Part shown: positions 38,635-61,340 of the stretch, piece after piece
How positions within the stretch are numbered: position 1 is the first letter of the stretch
How the letters are laid out: each line of letters opens with the position of its first letter
NCBI GenBank assembly: GCA_003342895.1
Contig: PTFA01000020.1
Span: forward strand, 6,775,644-6,839,643
Direction of reading: 5' to 3'
Source: Casuarius casuarius
Lineage: Eukaryota; Chordata; Aves; Casuariiformes; Casuariidae
DNA: 64,000 nt
Notes under the pieces: generated by a model
What the model was told of the DNA's origin: nothing
The model's database searches: none
The model's input: only the letters and a program-made list of their open reading frames with translations
Program-made: the position numbers and the translations under genes

Positions 38635-40853
38635 TATATGTATCAGTTCATTTCCACCAGTAACGTGAATCTACTTGCCAACTTCAGTTCAGTTTGATAG
38701 AGGAATAGCAAAAAGAGACAACTGGATAGAAACGGTCTTGCTAATGCTTTTACTAGGTCAGTACCTTCCTTCTAAATAGATATCAGAAAAACATCCTCTC
38801 TCCCCTGCCCTCTCAGACACAGAGCCACAGACATGCACAGATCAGCCTTGAGATGCCAACTGGTTGGTGTTGTCCTTCATTCTGCCTACGGAACTACTTT
38901 GTGTTTTTAACCTCTCTTCCTCTCCATTTAAATGTTGGACACCACTGTTAGTTTTAAAGATGACATGAAATTTTCTCAAATAAAATGGTACTTCCCAGTT
39001 TGTCAGTTTAATGATCAGTTCCTTGCGATGTGGACTTAACTAACTGTTGCCACCTCCGACCTCTGTACTTGTTGATCAATCTGTCCACTCGTCTCTAACC
39101 CCCAAAACATTGTTTCAAGGAGTGAGGTGGCTACTGGCTCACCAGGAAAACCTGCTTACTGGTTATAACCCTGATTATCGTGCAGTATCAAAGCATTTCT
39201 CAACCTGTCAGTGAAGCAACCAACTTACTCTTGTGTGACAGCACTGGGTTGCTTACATCCATGCCCGTGTTACATACTGTTCTCCACTGCAGCTGCACCA
39301 CACCTGCTGCCTTTGTTGTGCCCCCAACCGTATGGAGATGCAGAAGAAATCTGTTAAGAAGGAGAAAGTTTCTGCATCAAAGAGCTTGGAATATTACTGA
39401 TTCACAATCTTCCTGTGCACTACATCGATGAAATTTCAAGTTACACGGGCTGTAGTTTATCTCAGTTATCAAGCTATTACAGAGCATGCGCTATTTTCTC
39501 TCTTTTAAAATCCTAGCTGAGGGTTTGTTTTCCTCTCTTCTAGAAATCTGCTACACAAATGCTGCTGAGAAAACAATTAACAGGGTGTAAGTTGTCTTAT
39601 ATCCCCTTCTCCACGCCAGCTTCCTACTCACACAGAAATTTATGTCAGGAAAAAGCCAAAACTCTCTCTAGTGACAGTAATGACATGTGATCTTTTCTTG
39701 TCTGTGTCTGGGCCCCATTGTCGGAATGATATGCAGAGCCTGGCTGAGCTCAAATGACTCCAGTAGGTCAAAGCTCTGTCCAGAAAAGGCTGAGGCAATG
39801 CTGTCCTGTTGGGTAATGCAACCAAAGGCTATGGAGAGGACTGTATTTCTTATTGGAAACATATGCCTGTCATCTGGCATTAGAACTTGCAGTTTGAGGC
39901 TGCTGGTAGGTGCTCATGTCATAATAATGACTGTGACAGGATTTTTCCATCTGTAAGTGGAAGATGATTGTAACATTTGGTTTGGCTGCAGCTTTGAAAC
40001 CACTGAGTTCTCGGCTTAAAAGCAGGCAGTGAGGATGAACTCTGCATACGACTGTATTTCAAATCAGCCCAGCAATTAGAGCTCTGTCCATGCAGCACTG
40101 TGCAGATCTCTCAGAGCTAATTCTGAATGAAGCTGGTATACCTGCATATAATACCTGCATGGTAACATGCAGCCGTTAGCGCCAGTTAACTCCAGCTTCA
40201 GATGTGAGCAGAGCCACTTTAGTGCTGTGTTACATCCTACGCTGTTACAGCTGGGTTGGTTCTGGATCAAATTTGTTGGAAGCTCTTCTGCTTTCTCCCC
40301 ATATCTGTGTGGAGGAGGCACAGCCTCATGATGCAGAGTGCTGACCTCGAGCAGCAGCTCTAGATCCGAACACCTGACGCTGCTGCTTCAGGCTCTGCAC
40401 TCTCCCTGTGCTGGTTTTCCCCTCAGGTGAAAGCCCCTGGAGAAAGGGACCTTACTGGAAACTGCATAATGAAAACTTCGGCTCAGTGCACAGCAGCAAC
40501 TGAAGAAGACCATGCAGTGCTCTAACACCATGCTGTGATTCAGAGACAGACACTTACCTGGAATATTATTTTCAGATCTTGTCACTCTTTATCAGAATGG
40601 CTGCAACAGGTTGGGTGCGTTCAAATACTTTCCCTATAGACAGTCAGAGGTCTGGCACTGCTTCTGTATTACACTGGAATTAAAAGGAAGGAATAGTTTA
40701 ACTTAGGAATAAGTTAATAAGGAATAGCCGCAAAAGACTGGCTGGTTTCAAGAAAGGATTACTCATTAATATAGCATTATTTTAATGTACTCATCTTTTA
40801 TACATAAAATATGGGCAATGGCAAACTGGAATAGAAGCAATAATGCAAACTAT

Positions 40854-40865
40854 CCCCCCCCCCCC
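40854..40865. repeat. Poly-C tract (12 C)
   Basis: Twelve consecutive C precede an AG-rich simple stretch (about 40,895-40,970). Confidence 0.95.
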
Positions 40866-42244
40866 AACTACTACAACTAAGACTCTCTCTTTCCAAAGAA
40901 AGAAAGAAAAAAAAAAAGAGAAAGCAAAAGAATGAAAAAGTGAAAGAGAGAGAAAGCAAGAAAGAGCATTCTATCTTGAAATTCAGTGGATTTAAGCCCT
41001 TCCTGAGATGCAGGGGAGAGAGGTCTGCTGAGAGCCCACTGCAACCAGCTTCCATATTTTTAAAACAGTTAAACAGATGACAGTGGTCATATCTCAGAGC
41101 CAACCCAGCATCTTGTTTTGCTTCTGAAAAAAGCCTGTAGGTTAGGGAAGACAATTGAGAACAGTGCTAATAGATGGGGATTCTGCAATTCTGCCTTCAG
41201 TTTTCGGGAAAAGCCCCAGGCAGAGTTCCTCACAGCATCTAGTCTGGCAGTGGCATGAACAACAGTGGCCAAAGCTGTGTGTGTAAAAAGATCTGAATTT
41301 TCCAGCCTGGCAAATATACACGGGTACTCTTGGTCACAGAGAAAACTGAGACTGCCTAAAGCAGTCCACAGATACTTTCCTTAAGTGTTGCTGTCCCTTG
41401 CCCTGTGCTTAAGGAAGCTTTGCTAATCTCCAGATCCAGCGGCTCCAATCCATCTATTTGCCTGAGACACAGCAACACACCAGGAGTCAGAATTAGATGC
41501 CCTTCCTGAATATGTGGCATTCACTGTCGAAAAGCAACAAAGTAGTTCTTTTATTAACACACTGATTTCATACAGAACAGATGTTTACCCAAGTTTGTGC
41601 GTAGCACACATTCAGCTATGTCTGTTTTCAAGCTTTTTGGCTAAGGCAAGTAGTCATTGTTCTTATCAGTGACTGAGGACAAAAGGGTGAGGTAAGGACA
41701 GGGCAGCAGCTTTTAATAGCCTGGTTTCCTGGCTCTGGTGGGTTTGTCAGATGTTAACAGTTACTCCTGGCACGGCTGGTGCGGGATGCACAGTCCAATG
41801 ATTTCTAGCAGAATTTTGCTTTTACTGTCAAGTAACTCCCATGTAAACACGAGTGACAAGACATTCAGATCAGAGGGTATCACAGGCTAACGGGAGGGGG
41901 CTTGGCTTTGTTTTGAAAATCTTCAGTTGTGGAAGGGGATGTAGGGAGAGGGAATGAGGGGAGGGTAGAAGGCACAAAAAAAAGTCCTCTCCTGCTGCGC
42001 CACTGTAAAGGAGTTTCAGGGTATCCCATACAAAACCCGTGGCTTGGTGCTGCCCCCCCCACCTTGCTAGCTGCCTTCATTTTCTTTGCAGAAGCTTGGA
42101 GATAATAAAAGTGGTGGGTGGGATATGAAGAGGAAAACTAATACGATTAAGGCTGGATTGGGGCATTGACAGAGAGTTCCTGCAGGTCCTGGGTATTAGC
42201 AGTAACAGCTGCTGCCCTTCCCATTAGAGGAGAAAGTGAAGAAC

Positions 42245-42510
42245 TTTCCTGAAAGGATGTTTCTCTGGCAGGCTGAGGGGAGCAACGGCAGCGAGGCCGG
42301 CGGAGTGCGTGTCCGAGGTAAGCGAGCTGCGCCGGCACGGCCCAGGGCTGCACAGGCCCCGGGGGGCTGAGGCCTCCCTCCCTGCCCTGCACTGCGAAGG
42401 GCGCAGGCACGCGAGTGGGGGGAGAGGCAGGGGGAGCCGCCGATGCTGCCTGGGCAGCTCCAGAGGAAAAGAAGTGCTGCTCACAGGTACTTCTATGAGC
42501 TCCTGAGAGA
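42245..42510. other. GC-rich patch 1.5 kb upstream of REELD1
   Basis: A moderately CpG-rich stretch in AT-rich DNA, with a good GTAAGC donor at 42318 after GTGTCCGAG on the plus strand. It could be a promoter with a non-coding first exon of REELD1, or of an antisense transcript. No protein similarity seen. Confidence 0.35.
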
Positions 42511-44016
42511 AATCACATCCAGCAAGGGAGACTGAAGCATATCTAGAGGAGAGGCTGACTCCGCGAGAATGAGGGCATCCCACCCATGGTGCTGTAGGGG
42601 CCTGAATATTTTGTGACGGCTCCTCTGAATCCCACAAGCATCTCTGGCACACAGCTGATCGGAGCGATGATGCTGCATAGTAGATAGTTAAACTACATCC
42701 ATCTGCTCCCTGCTTGAGGCTGGGAACAAACAGTTTCATGTGCAGTTTTTTTAGAGTCAGCTGGCAAGTTTCAGAAGTGATATAAATGGAGGTGCAAGCT
42801 AGACCTCCTCAGCCTAATTTCCTTTGATTTATTTACATCTACTTACTGACTGAGCGTAAGGTAACCTAAGCCAGGAAAATTTGCACATTGAGAAGATTGT
42901 AGAAAGAGCTACATTAAAAGCTGCACAACCTGCTTTAAGATTTACATTACCACTCACAATAAATACTGTGTGCTCATTCTTCATCTTCACTTTCAAATGT
43001 GCACTGAAAAACAAGAATAATAAAATCCAATCCATCCATCCAATCTGCAAATGTTTTGTGCCAGCCACCAAATCTGAGAGATACTGAAGACATGGCATAT
43101 AGAAATTATTAAACTTCTGTAATGTCAAGAAAAATGTTTGCTCAGATTAAATACTGGAGAATAAGGAGAAATCTTAGTATTAGCCAAAATAGCTACATGT
43201 TTATCTTAGGCTTCTAGTGCTAGTTTCAAAGATGGTATCTCTGATGTCTCATAATCAACAAAGAGTTTTGACAGAGAAGGACAAACTAAAATGCTGCTGG
43301 AATGTCAAATACGGGTGGTATAGTTAGCACAGACATTCTGGCGGTCGCAGGCAACCCTGCATCTCCAAGACTTGAAGCACTGACTGCTATAAGATGTTTT
43401 GTGCTTACACAGGTCACAGCGAGGTGCAGAGATGATGTGTTCTCCCTCCCTGCACACGGCCAGGCAGCAATGGGACGCAGCTCTGTGCTGTCTCTGCCTG
43501 CCAGTGAGCAGGGAGAGGCTCTGCTGTAGCACAAACCTTGCAAGGAACTGGGCACGGCTCGGTTTCCACAGAGTGGCTCTACAGATCTAAGGGATAGCTA
43601 TTTCCCCCTTCTCTCCCCATTGAGCAAGTTGTATGTGTGGGTTGGGAATGGCAGAGAGTGCTGAGCTGACTTGTGAGCACGTCAGTACAGAGCCTTCTCC
43701 TCCTGTTAAACACAACAAGAATTTTTAGAGCAAGTGTGTCTCAGCTCTTCACTCAATGAATGACTTCACAAGAAATGCATTCTCTTGTGGGGTCTCTCCC
43801 TCCCAGCCTCAACAATTCACTTCAAAATGTGAAATTTGTGGATTGCCAGAGAGGCTCCACATACCACAGAGATCATTTATTCTCCTTCATTCAAAGGCTG
43901 TGGGAAAGGCTGTTCTAGAGCTCAGTTAATTCAAAGGTGACAGACACACTTGTGGACTGCAGCTGCCAGAAGTCACTGCTTTGAAGTTAACTCGCCTGTT
44001 GTTTTACTGATGTAAG

Positions 44017-53999
<9,983 letters not shown>

Positions 54000-54704
54000 A
54001 CATCCGCAACACTTAAAACAGTGCTGTGTAGGTGAGCCAGCTGCTTGTGTAGGTGAATATGACTAATGCCTAACACAGATTATAGGAAGCAGTAGTGTAT
54101 CTCCTGTATGTGCAGCCTTATAGATAAACAAATTCTAGCTGGGAAATGGTGGGGAGATGCATGTTTGTTTCGATCATGATACAGATGCAGTGAGTTCAGA
54201 CAGAGGTGTTAGTCAAAAAAATCTAAATTACAGCTGCTAAGAAAATATAAGTAGATAGATTGTTCTGTGTGTTACACTTATCACAATTAATATTGTACAC
54301 CTGCTCATTAACTGTGTCTTTGCAGCCATTACACTTCCTCTATTGCCTTAAGGGTGTAGCCAAAAATAGAAAATTTTCTTCTGCACTGTGGTGTTGTCTC
54401 CTGTTTAATCTCAGCAAAAGTTTCTAGTGTTATGCTTTCCTCTCCTTTCTAGGACCCAGAAACCCCTGATTTAAACCACCATTCTCCTTTAGAAGTTTAT
54501 ACATTTGATTCTGTGCATTTGATATTTCTCAGATCACAAAATACTTGCCAGCAGATTTTAAGTTCCTATTTGAAAACAAAAAGCAATAGCTCATTAGTGG
54601 AGAACACTGATCCAAAGAATGCAGGTGCTCCTCACATTGCTGCATTGATCTATGAGAATGAAACACAGGGTGGCAGACACCCGCTTTTGGGGGAGAAACA
54701 TGTC

Positions 54705-54761
54705 TCCTCATCAGGTGCAAATGGAAGAAAACCTTTCCTATCCATTTGCACCTGATGAGGA
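54705..54761. repeat. Perfect 21-bp inverted repeat, hairpin of 57 nt
   Basis: Positions 54705-54725 and 54741-54761 are exact reverse complements (TCCTCATCAGGTGCAAATGG plus A, and its complement). The 15-nt spacer holds a further GAAA/TTTC pairing (54727-54730 with 54734-54737), so the RNA of either strand could fold into an almost continuous stem with a 3-nt loop. It lies about 700 bp downstream of the REELD1 stop. It resembles a microRNA precursor or a very short MITE; I cannot decide which from sequence alone. Confidence 0.9.
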
Positions 54762-55414
54762 AGCTTGTTTAAGCCTAACAGCCAGCATTTACTTTGTCTC
54801 TGACTCAGTTCAGTAACACTGTGTGCAAGAAACATACACTGAGAAGTACCCTTCCCAGGTCACTTCAGAGATCCTCAGCAAAAGCTAGATGATAAGTTAA
54901 CAGCATCCTTGTACTCTGAGTTTGTGCAAACTTCTCTCTGACTGTGCCATTTTCTGCAGGAGGCCCTTGGAAAACAGGAATAACCCTGACACATTCCAAA
55001 TATGAAGAGGTGTAGAAGGCAACAGCAAAGGTTTATTTTACTGAAGCTTTGAATGAGCAAGAAATAGTGCTGATAATGATCCTCTTGAAACATAAATTTT
55101 AGAGCCTTTCAGAGAGCAGTAATCATCCCTTCTGGTATCCTGGTGGAGGGGCTCAGATGTTCCCCTGAGATGTGTAATGCAGAGCAGACTTACACTGCAG
55201 TGCTGCAACTTTTGTCACAGCCTGCAATACCCCCCTCCCCTGAGCTACACAGATATTGACAGGATCCTGATGGCTCACACTTTCTTCCTGATGAGGGGAA
55301 CACTGGATAACTGACACCCTGCTCAGCAGGGCAGTGTGGCCATCTCCAACTTGTGGCCATCATGGGGCCATCTTCTTGTTTGATAATCAGTCAGTGCTCT
55401 GCTCTCACTTCCTC

Positions 55415-55450
55415 CCCTATGTGTCCACTGACTTCAGTGGAGACGCCTGA
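55415..55450. repeat. MITE-like relic with palindromic core
   Basis: TCCACTGACTTCAGTGGA at 55424-55441 has 8-bp perfect arms and shares a 16-bp core with the relic at 23.2 kb. Confidence 0.5.
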
Positions 55451-56332
55451 GACATAAACAAGATCTATTCAAACCCTGCAGTTTGATTAACATAGTGCAT
55501 CTTTTACAAATAGAGATTTCCATGTTCAGAAAGAGCTCAGTTCTGACTATATTATTGTACTGTAATCAGTGACGTGATGCTTTACAGTCTACACATGGCC
55601 CAATTTCTATCAAGTCAACTTTTAAGCCTAGCAAGCTTTGGACAAAATAAATGAGAAAGAAAATAAGTGTACTCACAAACCCAGCTTGAAGAGATGAGCT
55701 TGGTGGTCTTAATTATTGCTTTTTCAGAAGAAGGGTGGCCACATCAGGGTCCATCCGTTGCAAAATAACCAAGGTTAGAGGCAATGCTGCAATTGGAAAT
55801 ACATGTTTCAGGACTCAAAAGGATTTTAAGTGAATGTTTTTAATGTTCAATAAGTCAAACTGGAGTACTACCTACTAGGAAGCCTGTAAGTTTTCAAGTA
55901 CAAGTCCAGACACTTACAGTAAAGTTTCCCTCCTACGTCATTGTGCTTTAGAAAGAAATTGTATTTCTGTAACCCCATGCAGCATCCAGCATTCAAGTCA
56001 CTGTTAATGCAGCCAAAAATTCCTAATTAACTGAGAAAATAGGTCAACAAACTCTTAAATATTTAAAGAACTATCACATATTATTTGAAAAAGTTTCTTA
56101 CGATGCCGTAGTTGCTTATAAATAAATTACAAACACCTATGTCCTCTCTCACTCTCTCTCTAGGTTTAATGTTATTATCAGATTGGTATAGCTTTAAAAG
56201 CATAACCTTCTTTTCCCCAGTGCTTTCCCCATAACCCAGCACTGGTTCTTACCAAGTTGACTAGAGCAAGCGACAGCCTCAGTCTGGAATGTGGAGATAT
56301 TTGATTAGGATAGTGGCACTTCAACACTACGC

Positions 56333-56380
56333 TGGGCCAAACTCTGCCTTCTGTTAAATTTATGCAGCTCCAGTATTGTT
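56333..56380. repeat. MITE-like relic, one arm
   Basis: TGGGCCAAACTCTGCCTTCT followed by TTATGCAGCTCCAG matches one terminal arm of the sauropsid palindromic repeat family. No second arm is evident. Confidence 0.4.
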
Positions 56381-57087
56381 ATTAGTAAAAACAGTAACAG
56401 TGAGCTCTAAGGGACCCATCTCCTTTATATTGGTAATGAGTTATGTTACTTTGTGGACTTGGCTAAGACCTTAAGTGCCTGTATTTTTTTCTTGACTTCT
56501 GAATGATGTTTCATTTATTGTAGTTGCCATGACAAGAGGGCTAGAGATTTTATCTCTTCCTAATGCTGTTAAAAACATGAGCACTGATTAATTTATTAAA
56601 AGGCAAGTCACTCAAACACCCCACATTTTTAAGTGTCTTGCCTTTAAACAAATTAATCTCTGCTCATGTTTGTAACAGATTTAGGAGAAAAAAAAACAAG
56701 AAAAAAAACACAAACTATTATAATACTTATTAGAGTGACAAGTAAAAGATTTATCTTTTTTTCTGCTCTGGATGCACAACTGTGTTGGTTACAAACACAG
56801 ATGGTCGATTGGCTTTATTTCAGCAGTGGAAGATCGCAGTTCCTCCAGTGCAGGTTAGCCTGAAGTAGTCCGCAGCTCACGTTAGGCTCCTGTCCTGCAG
56901 CAAAGCGACAGTGCTTTGTGTCAGAATTACTGACAAAAGGTGTCAAAAGGAGCTCACATTCAGGTCTAATGCACATCTGCCATAAGTCTGTCTGCCCATC
57001 AACCAAACAGACATCAAACACAGTTTGGGCAATGCACTCCTATGGCTTAAAGCTTTTGATGCAGTTATGATGCTTCACCAGTTCTTT

Positions 57088-57112
57088 AAAAAAAATAAAA
57101 ATAAAAATAAAA
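57088..57112. repeat. (AAAAT)n simple repeat
   Basis: Short run of AAAAT units after a poly-A stretch. Confidence 0.85.
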
Positions 57113-58549
57113 GGTTTAGAGATAAGCACTGCTTTCAAACTAACTTCTGTACAGATATGCCCATCCATCACTCCCTTACTTTCTTATTCTCAGTTTCCCC
57201 TTCTGGGTCATTGCTCTTCTTTTGCTCCATATTCACTGTTCACAAATCACTGCTCCTAAATTCCTCAGTCTTGCATGTTGAACATAAAACACCATCACTG
57301 TTTCTTACTGCTTTTTCATGGTATCAAAATCAGTTTGGTCAAGCCCTTGCATAATTGTGTTCCTCTCTGCTTAGATGATGTTGTCTCATGCTATGCTGCA
57401 TCTACTCTATTAAAGATTCCCCACCCAACTTCAGTTGTCAGAGGCTGGCAGCCTTGAGTACACGAGTGGCACTAAATATGGTGCAGAGAGGTTGCATTAA
57501 GCAAAGCACCTGGCCCGAAGCATAGTTAAGCCATCATAGGTGTTTCCTGAACTGGTCACAGTTGTCACCAGTAAGCAAAAAGACAAGCACTGACTAATTT
57601 TGTCAGTTCTAAAATGGTTGACGAGACTCTCAGAAAAAGAGCAGGGGTTGTACCTTTCCTTTGTCGAAGTGAATGGGAGCTTTTCCATCAACAGGTTTTG
57701 AAGCCAGGCTTCATGTGCCTGCTCCAAGTTGAAAACCTATTGCCCACGCCAGCGGGCCTCGCTATAGTGGTCAACGGGGATGTGCAAGCTCAGGCTAACC
57801 ACTGCAAGCTCTGTTCTCAAAAAAAAAAGCAGTGCTCTCCACGGAGCAGTATTGGATGAGGCCCCAGGTATTATGGACATCTGGCTGGCTGGCTTGGCCA
57901 GCCCTTTTGGCACAGTTTCTGCAACTACTTGACACCACACAAACCAAGAGAGGCCAAAGGAGCTGAAGCAGTTAGGCCACTCTTCTCTGGCCAGAAACCC
58001 AGAGACTAAAACATTCTGCATATTCCCCCCGGCAAACCGAGCCCAGGGAAACGGCACACAGACTGCCTTGCTGAGGGATGAGGATTTGTCCTCCCCCTCA
58101 CCCCTGCAGATTTGCCTGGTGCTTCAGCCAGCTCCTTAGTCTGCTGGCTGAGCTGCAGATGCACATGTTATTTATTCACTTAGATTTAAATAACAATGAG
58201 AAATGCCTGTAAAAGGATGAGGAGATGCTCTAACGATTCCTGCAACATTCAGCTGCAAGAAGACAGCTACTTAACAGCAAAATGACAATGACAAAGAAGC
58301 GGCTGGCCAGGCCCACCTGGTAAACAGCAGAATAGCCCCTTCGTTCCTCCTGGTAACCCAGACCCTCTCCACTGCCTCTGCCAGGGTCTCAATGCTTATT
58401 CTAAAAGTCATCAGGTCTGGGCTCTTAAAAGGTTTGCAGCTCTGTAGTGCTCCCTTCCTTTCTTTTCCCTCCCCTCTCTCCTGTCGCCTCCTCCAAGGCA
58501 CCACATCACGTACAAGAGTGGCAGAGAAGCACCTTCCCAGCTCTCTGGC

Positions 58550-58740
58550 TGGGACTAGGGAGTTGCAATTACCCCCGTGCCATGAGCTTGTCTGGAATCT
58601 CTCCCCAGCCTCCCTCCCAGCCACTGAATCATTTCCCCTTTTCAAATCTCATCTCAAAAGCACTCTTTTCTCATTAGCTTATGTGTGACTCTCTCAGTAA
58701 AGCATTTTGTTATATGATGTATGAAGGATCATGTCTCGAA
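58550..58740 (+). mobile_element. L2-like LINE 3' end (reverse transcriptase C-terminus fossil)
   Basis: The plus-strand frame ending at 58688 reads LVWNLSPASLPATESFPLFK then SHLKSTLFSLAYV and stop. This is the characteristic end of L2/CR1-clade LINE polyproteins (pattern LWN-x-LP...FKS-x-LK-x-LFSLAY). It is followed by GTAAAGCATTTTG, like the short 3' UTR of L2-type elements. The frame is still open but no upstream reverse transcriptase domain is seen, so this is a 5'-truncated relic. Confidence 0.65.
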
Positions 58741-60599
58741 CCACATTTTACTGTATATTTAAGTGCATGTTTTGCTGATTTACTGCTGTTCTAGAAAACA
58801 CCTCCCTTTCTTAGCCCGGCAGGTCCATAAAGGATATATCAGCTCTGACTAACGATTATTAGTACATCCCAAGGTTATATACTACAATCAAATAATGTGT
58901 AAAAGGGAAGAGAGACTCCAGCTTACTGGGCTAAGGACAAAGATCACAGATAGTCTCTTTGAATCTTCAGATTGCAATATCCATTACAGATTGCCACCTT
59001 CTAATGTCAAAGCATAATTTGCTGTTCAGAAAATGTGTCGCTATTTCAAAGGCAAGTCAAAGATCAGACTTGCTGTATATCAGTGTATGTTGATGTACAT
59101 TAGGAAGTGATGTCCAGGTACCAAGGACATTATGCTGTTGGCATAGAGAGAAACATAGAAGATGTGACTTGCTGATCTTTATTATACAAACACATGGCTC
59201 AAAGTGGAAAAATATTTAACCCAGTCAAGTAAAATGTCACCAGTAATTCCCAGTGCTTAATGTAGCACTAACGTTACTTGTCACACAAGTTAACTGTGAT
59301 CTACTTCGGTAATAGACTCAGCAGGCAGATCAACCCCTTGTGCTGAAATTTGCTGAGAAGGGTTAAAGATACAACAATAAATATGAGAAACTCTACTTTG
59401 GGGAAAGCACAGCGTACTGTCCATACCCTGGACCAATGAAGTGGGCAGTGTGGCTGGTGCAAAACCCTTATCTTGGTGAAACAAGAATTAGCCATCTTCT
59501 TCGCAGCCTTACCATGGATGTGACTGGCACTTGCATCTGCTGTAAGGCATTCTTGTCCACAGTACAGGAGAGAGCCAGATGCACAGTTCCTAGCCCTTTT
59601 AAAGGTGTTTTACGGAAGCCTTTTGCATGTATCTTTTCCGACTAGAAGGAAATGAAAATAAAACTGTGATTGTTATCCTGCATATATTTCATATTTAATT
59701 CTAACAAAGAGGTAAAAACGAACCTAGGCAAATGCTTTTACACGCTTTTGTGTTTGTTTTTGTGATAATCTAAGTACACTGGTAACAAGAACATTTTCTA
59801 TCTATCTCTAGCATCTAGTGCAGCAGGGCCCTGATTTTGACCACAACTTCTAATGCTATTATAATAAAAATAATAGGGGTACCTGACTGACTATTGCTTT
59901 GCTCGGACATTCGATCTACTCAGGTCCAAAAGGTGGGTTGTAACTCTTCTATGATTTGACACAAGCCTGGTGCACATATCAGAATTAAAGATGAACCTCA
60001 CCGAATTGAAAAAACACGATCTCTAAAGAGTATCTTAACAGAGGCATTCTGCCTTTCTACCAGCGCATCGAGAGGTACCTTTTACAAGACAGTGAGTGAG
60101 AGAGTTAATGAAGATTTGAACATGAGGACAGGTCAAAGCACAACCTCTTGTGAATCCATCCCTCACTGGTGATGAAGGGAGAGCTGCCCATGAAAACGTG
60201 GTCACTGTGCTAAGGGAAGGGCTAACGACAGTATTAAGTTTCTGTATGCTCGGTGGTACTGTGGTTCTTACCTGCACCACACCCACTGTGCGACCTGTTT
60301 TGACCCAAAGGATGTCACTTACGGACTGGCTTGTGGAGCAGAAAATACCTGTCACTGGGCAGAGGCGGAGGAAGGCCGGAAACATTACTCGCACGCACAG
60401 GGTGAAATTTGCTGTTACACACAGTGCGTCGCACAAGTGTTCAGCAACAGAAATCACAGCAGCGTATACTGCTTAAGAGAATATTTTGAGTCCTTCTAGG
60501 CTGTTTCAGCACCGTTTCTCAAAGCGAACAAGCACAATTACAACTTTTAAGCGGGAGAAGCCGGAGATCATGCCGCAGCAGGCAGGGTTCTCTGTAAGA

Positions 60600-61340
60600 A
60601 AAAAAATAAGTCCAAAGACGCGCTAAGACGCGGCTCTGGCAGCTTCAGGATACCCTGGAGCACCTCTAACGCCCGGCTGCGAACGCCCAGCGGCAGAGAG
60701 ACTCCCGCCGCCCCGAGCCGCCCGGCGCGGCCCACACCGTGNNNNNNNNNNNNNNNNNNNNNNNNNNNNNNNNNNNNNNNNNNNNNNNNNNNNNNNNNNN
60801 NNNNNNNNNNNNNNNNNNNNNNNNNNNNNNNNNNNNNNNNNNNNNNNNNNNNNNNNNNNNNNNNNNNNNNNNNNNNNNNNNNNNNNNNNNNNNNNNNNNN
60901 NNNNNNNNNNNNNNNNNNNNNNNNNNNNNNNATTGCCCCGCGACGGCGGCGGCGGGCTGAGCGCCGGGGCGCGGGCGGGCTGCTGCCGCCTCACCTGGGG
61001 CGGCGCCCGTAACGGCAGGGAGCCGTTAAACCGTTAAAGCCGCTGGGGGCGGGGGAGGAGAGGGCAGGGGAAGGCCGCGGGCGGCCGTTAGCGCTTGGCA
61101 GCTCTTGGCGTACCCCCCCCCGCCATCTTCCCGGGCGGGGGCAGCCGCGGCGGCGGCGGGTCAGTACATAAAGGCGGGGACGAAAAGCCCGAAGCCCGGT
61201 GGCAGGAGCCCGGAGGCTCGACTTACTGGACCCCGGCAGAGCCCAGGGCCCGCAGCGTGGCGGGGCGGCCAGGCCCGGGCGGCCGGAGGGAGGGCAGAGG
61301 GAGCCCGCGGGGCTCCCCGGCCACCACTGGTGCCTGGCTG
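60600..61340. promoter_or_regulatory. CpG island with orphan promoter features
   Basis: Very GC- and CpG-rich DNA surrounds an assembly gap. To the right of the gap are four AACGG/CCGTT motifs (61011-61015, 61023-61027, 61031-61035, 61085-61089), a YY1-type CGCCATCTT at 61121-61129 running into an ETS-type CTTCCCGG, GC boxes, and a TATA-like CATAAAGG near 61167. A strong GTGAGT donor lies at 61576, so a plus-strand first exon of about 61,195-61,575 is plausible. No known protein was recognised. It lies about 6.6 kb beyond REELD1. Confidence 0.65.
60742..60931. other. Assembly gap (190 N)
   Basis: A run of N lies inside the GC-rich island. Such gaps are common where sequencing fails in extreme GC, and the missing bases probably include promoter or first-exon sequence. 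Confidence 1.

Larger units (their letters stand above)
34841..42240. other. LSM6-REELD1 intergenic region
   Basis: AT-rich DNA with homopolymer T runs near 35.3, 35.8 and 36.0 kb, a pyrimidine-rich degenerate repeat at about 37,225-37,310, one TG microsatellite and one poly-C tract. I see no exon. Confidence 0.6.
54000..55665 (+). other. Possible REELD1 3' UTR and downstream DNA
   Basis: No AATAAA lies close behind the REELD1 stop. The first canonical hexamer I see on this strand is at 55646-55651. The transcript could therefore have a long 3' UTR that includes the hairpin at 54705-54761, or use a variant signal nearer the stop. The UTR end is unproven. Confidence 0.3.
55666..60590. other. 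Intergenic region downstream of REELD1
   Basis: Apart from the listed repeats and LINE fossil, nothing recognisable. The segment 60,035-60,476 is less AT-rich and open on both strands, leading into the CpG island. Confidence 0.5.

Noticed and set aside
42147..42739. 171-codon minus-strand frame upstream of REELD1
   Set aside because: No domain or splice support; overlaps other open frames in the same GC-rich patch.
56815..57021. 68-codon minus-strand frame with many Cys residues
   Set aside because: Short, no splice-site support and no recognisable family.
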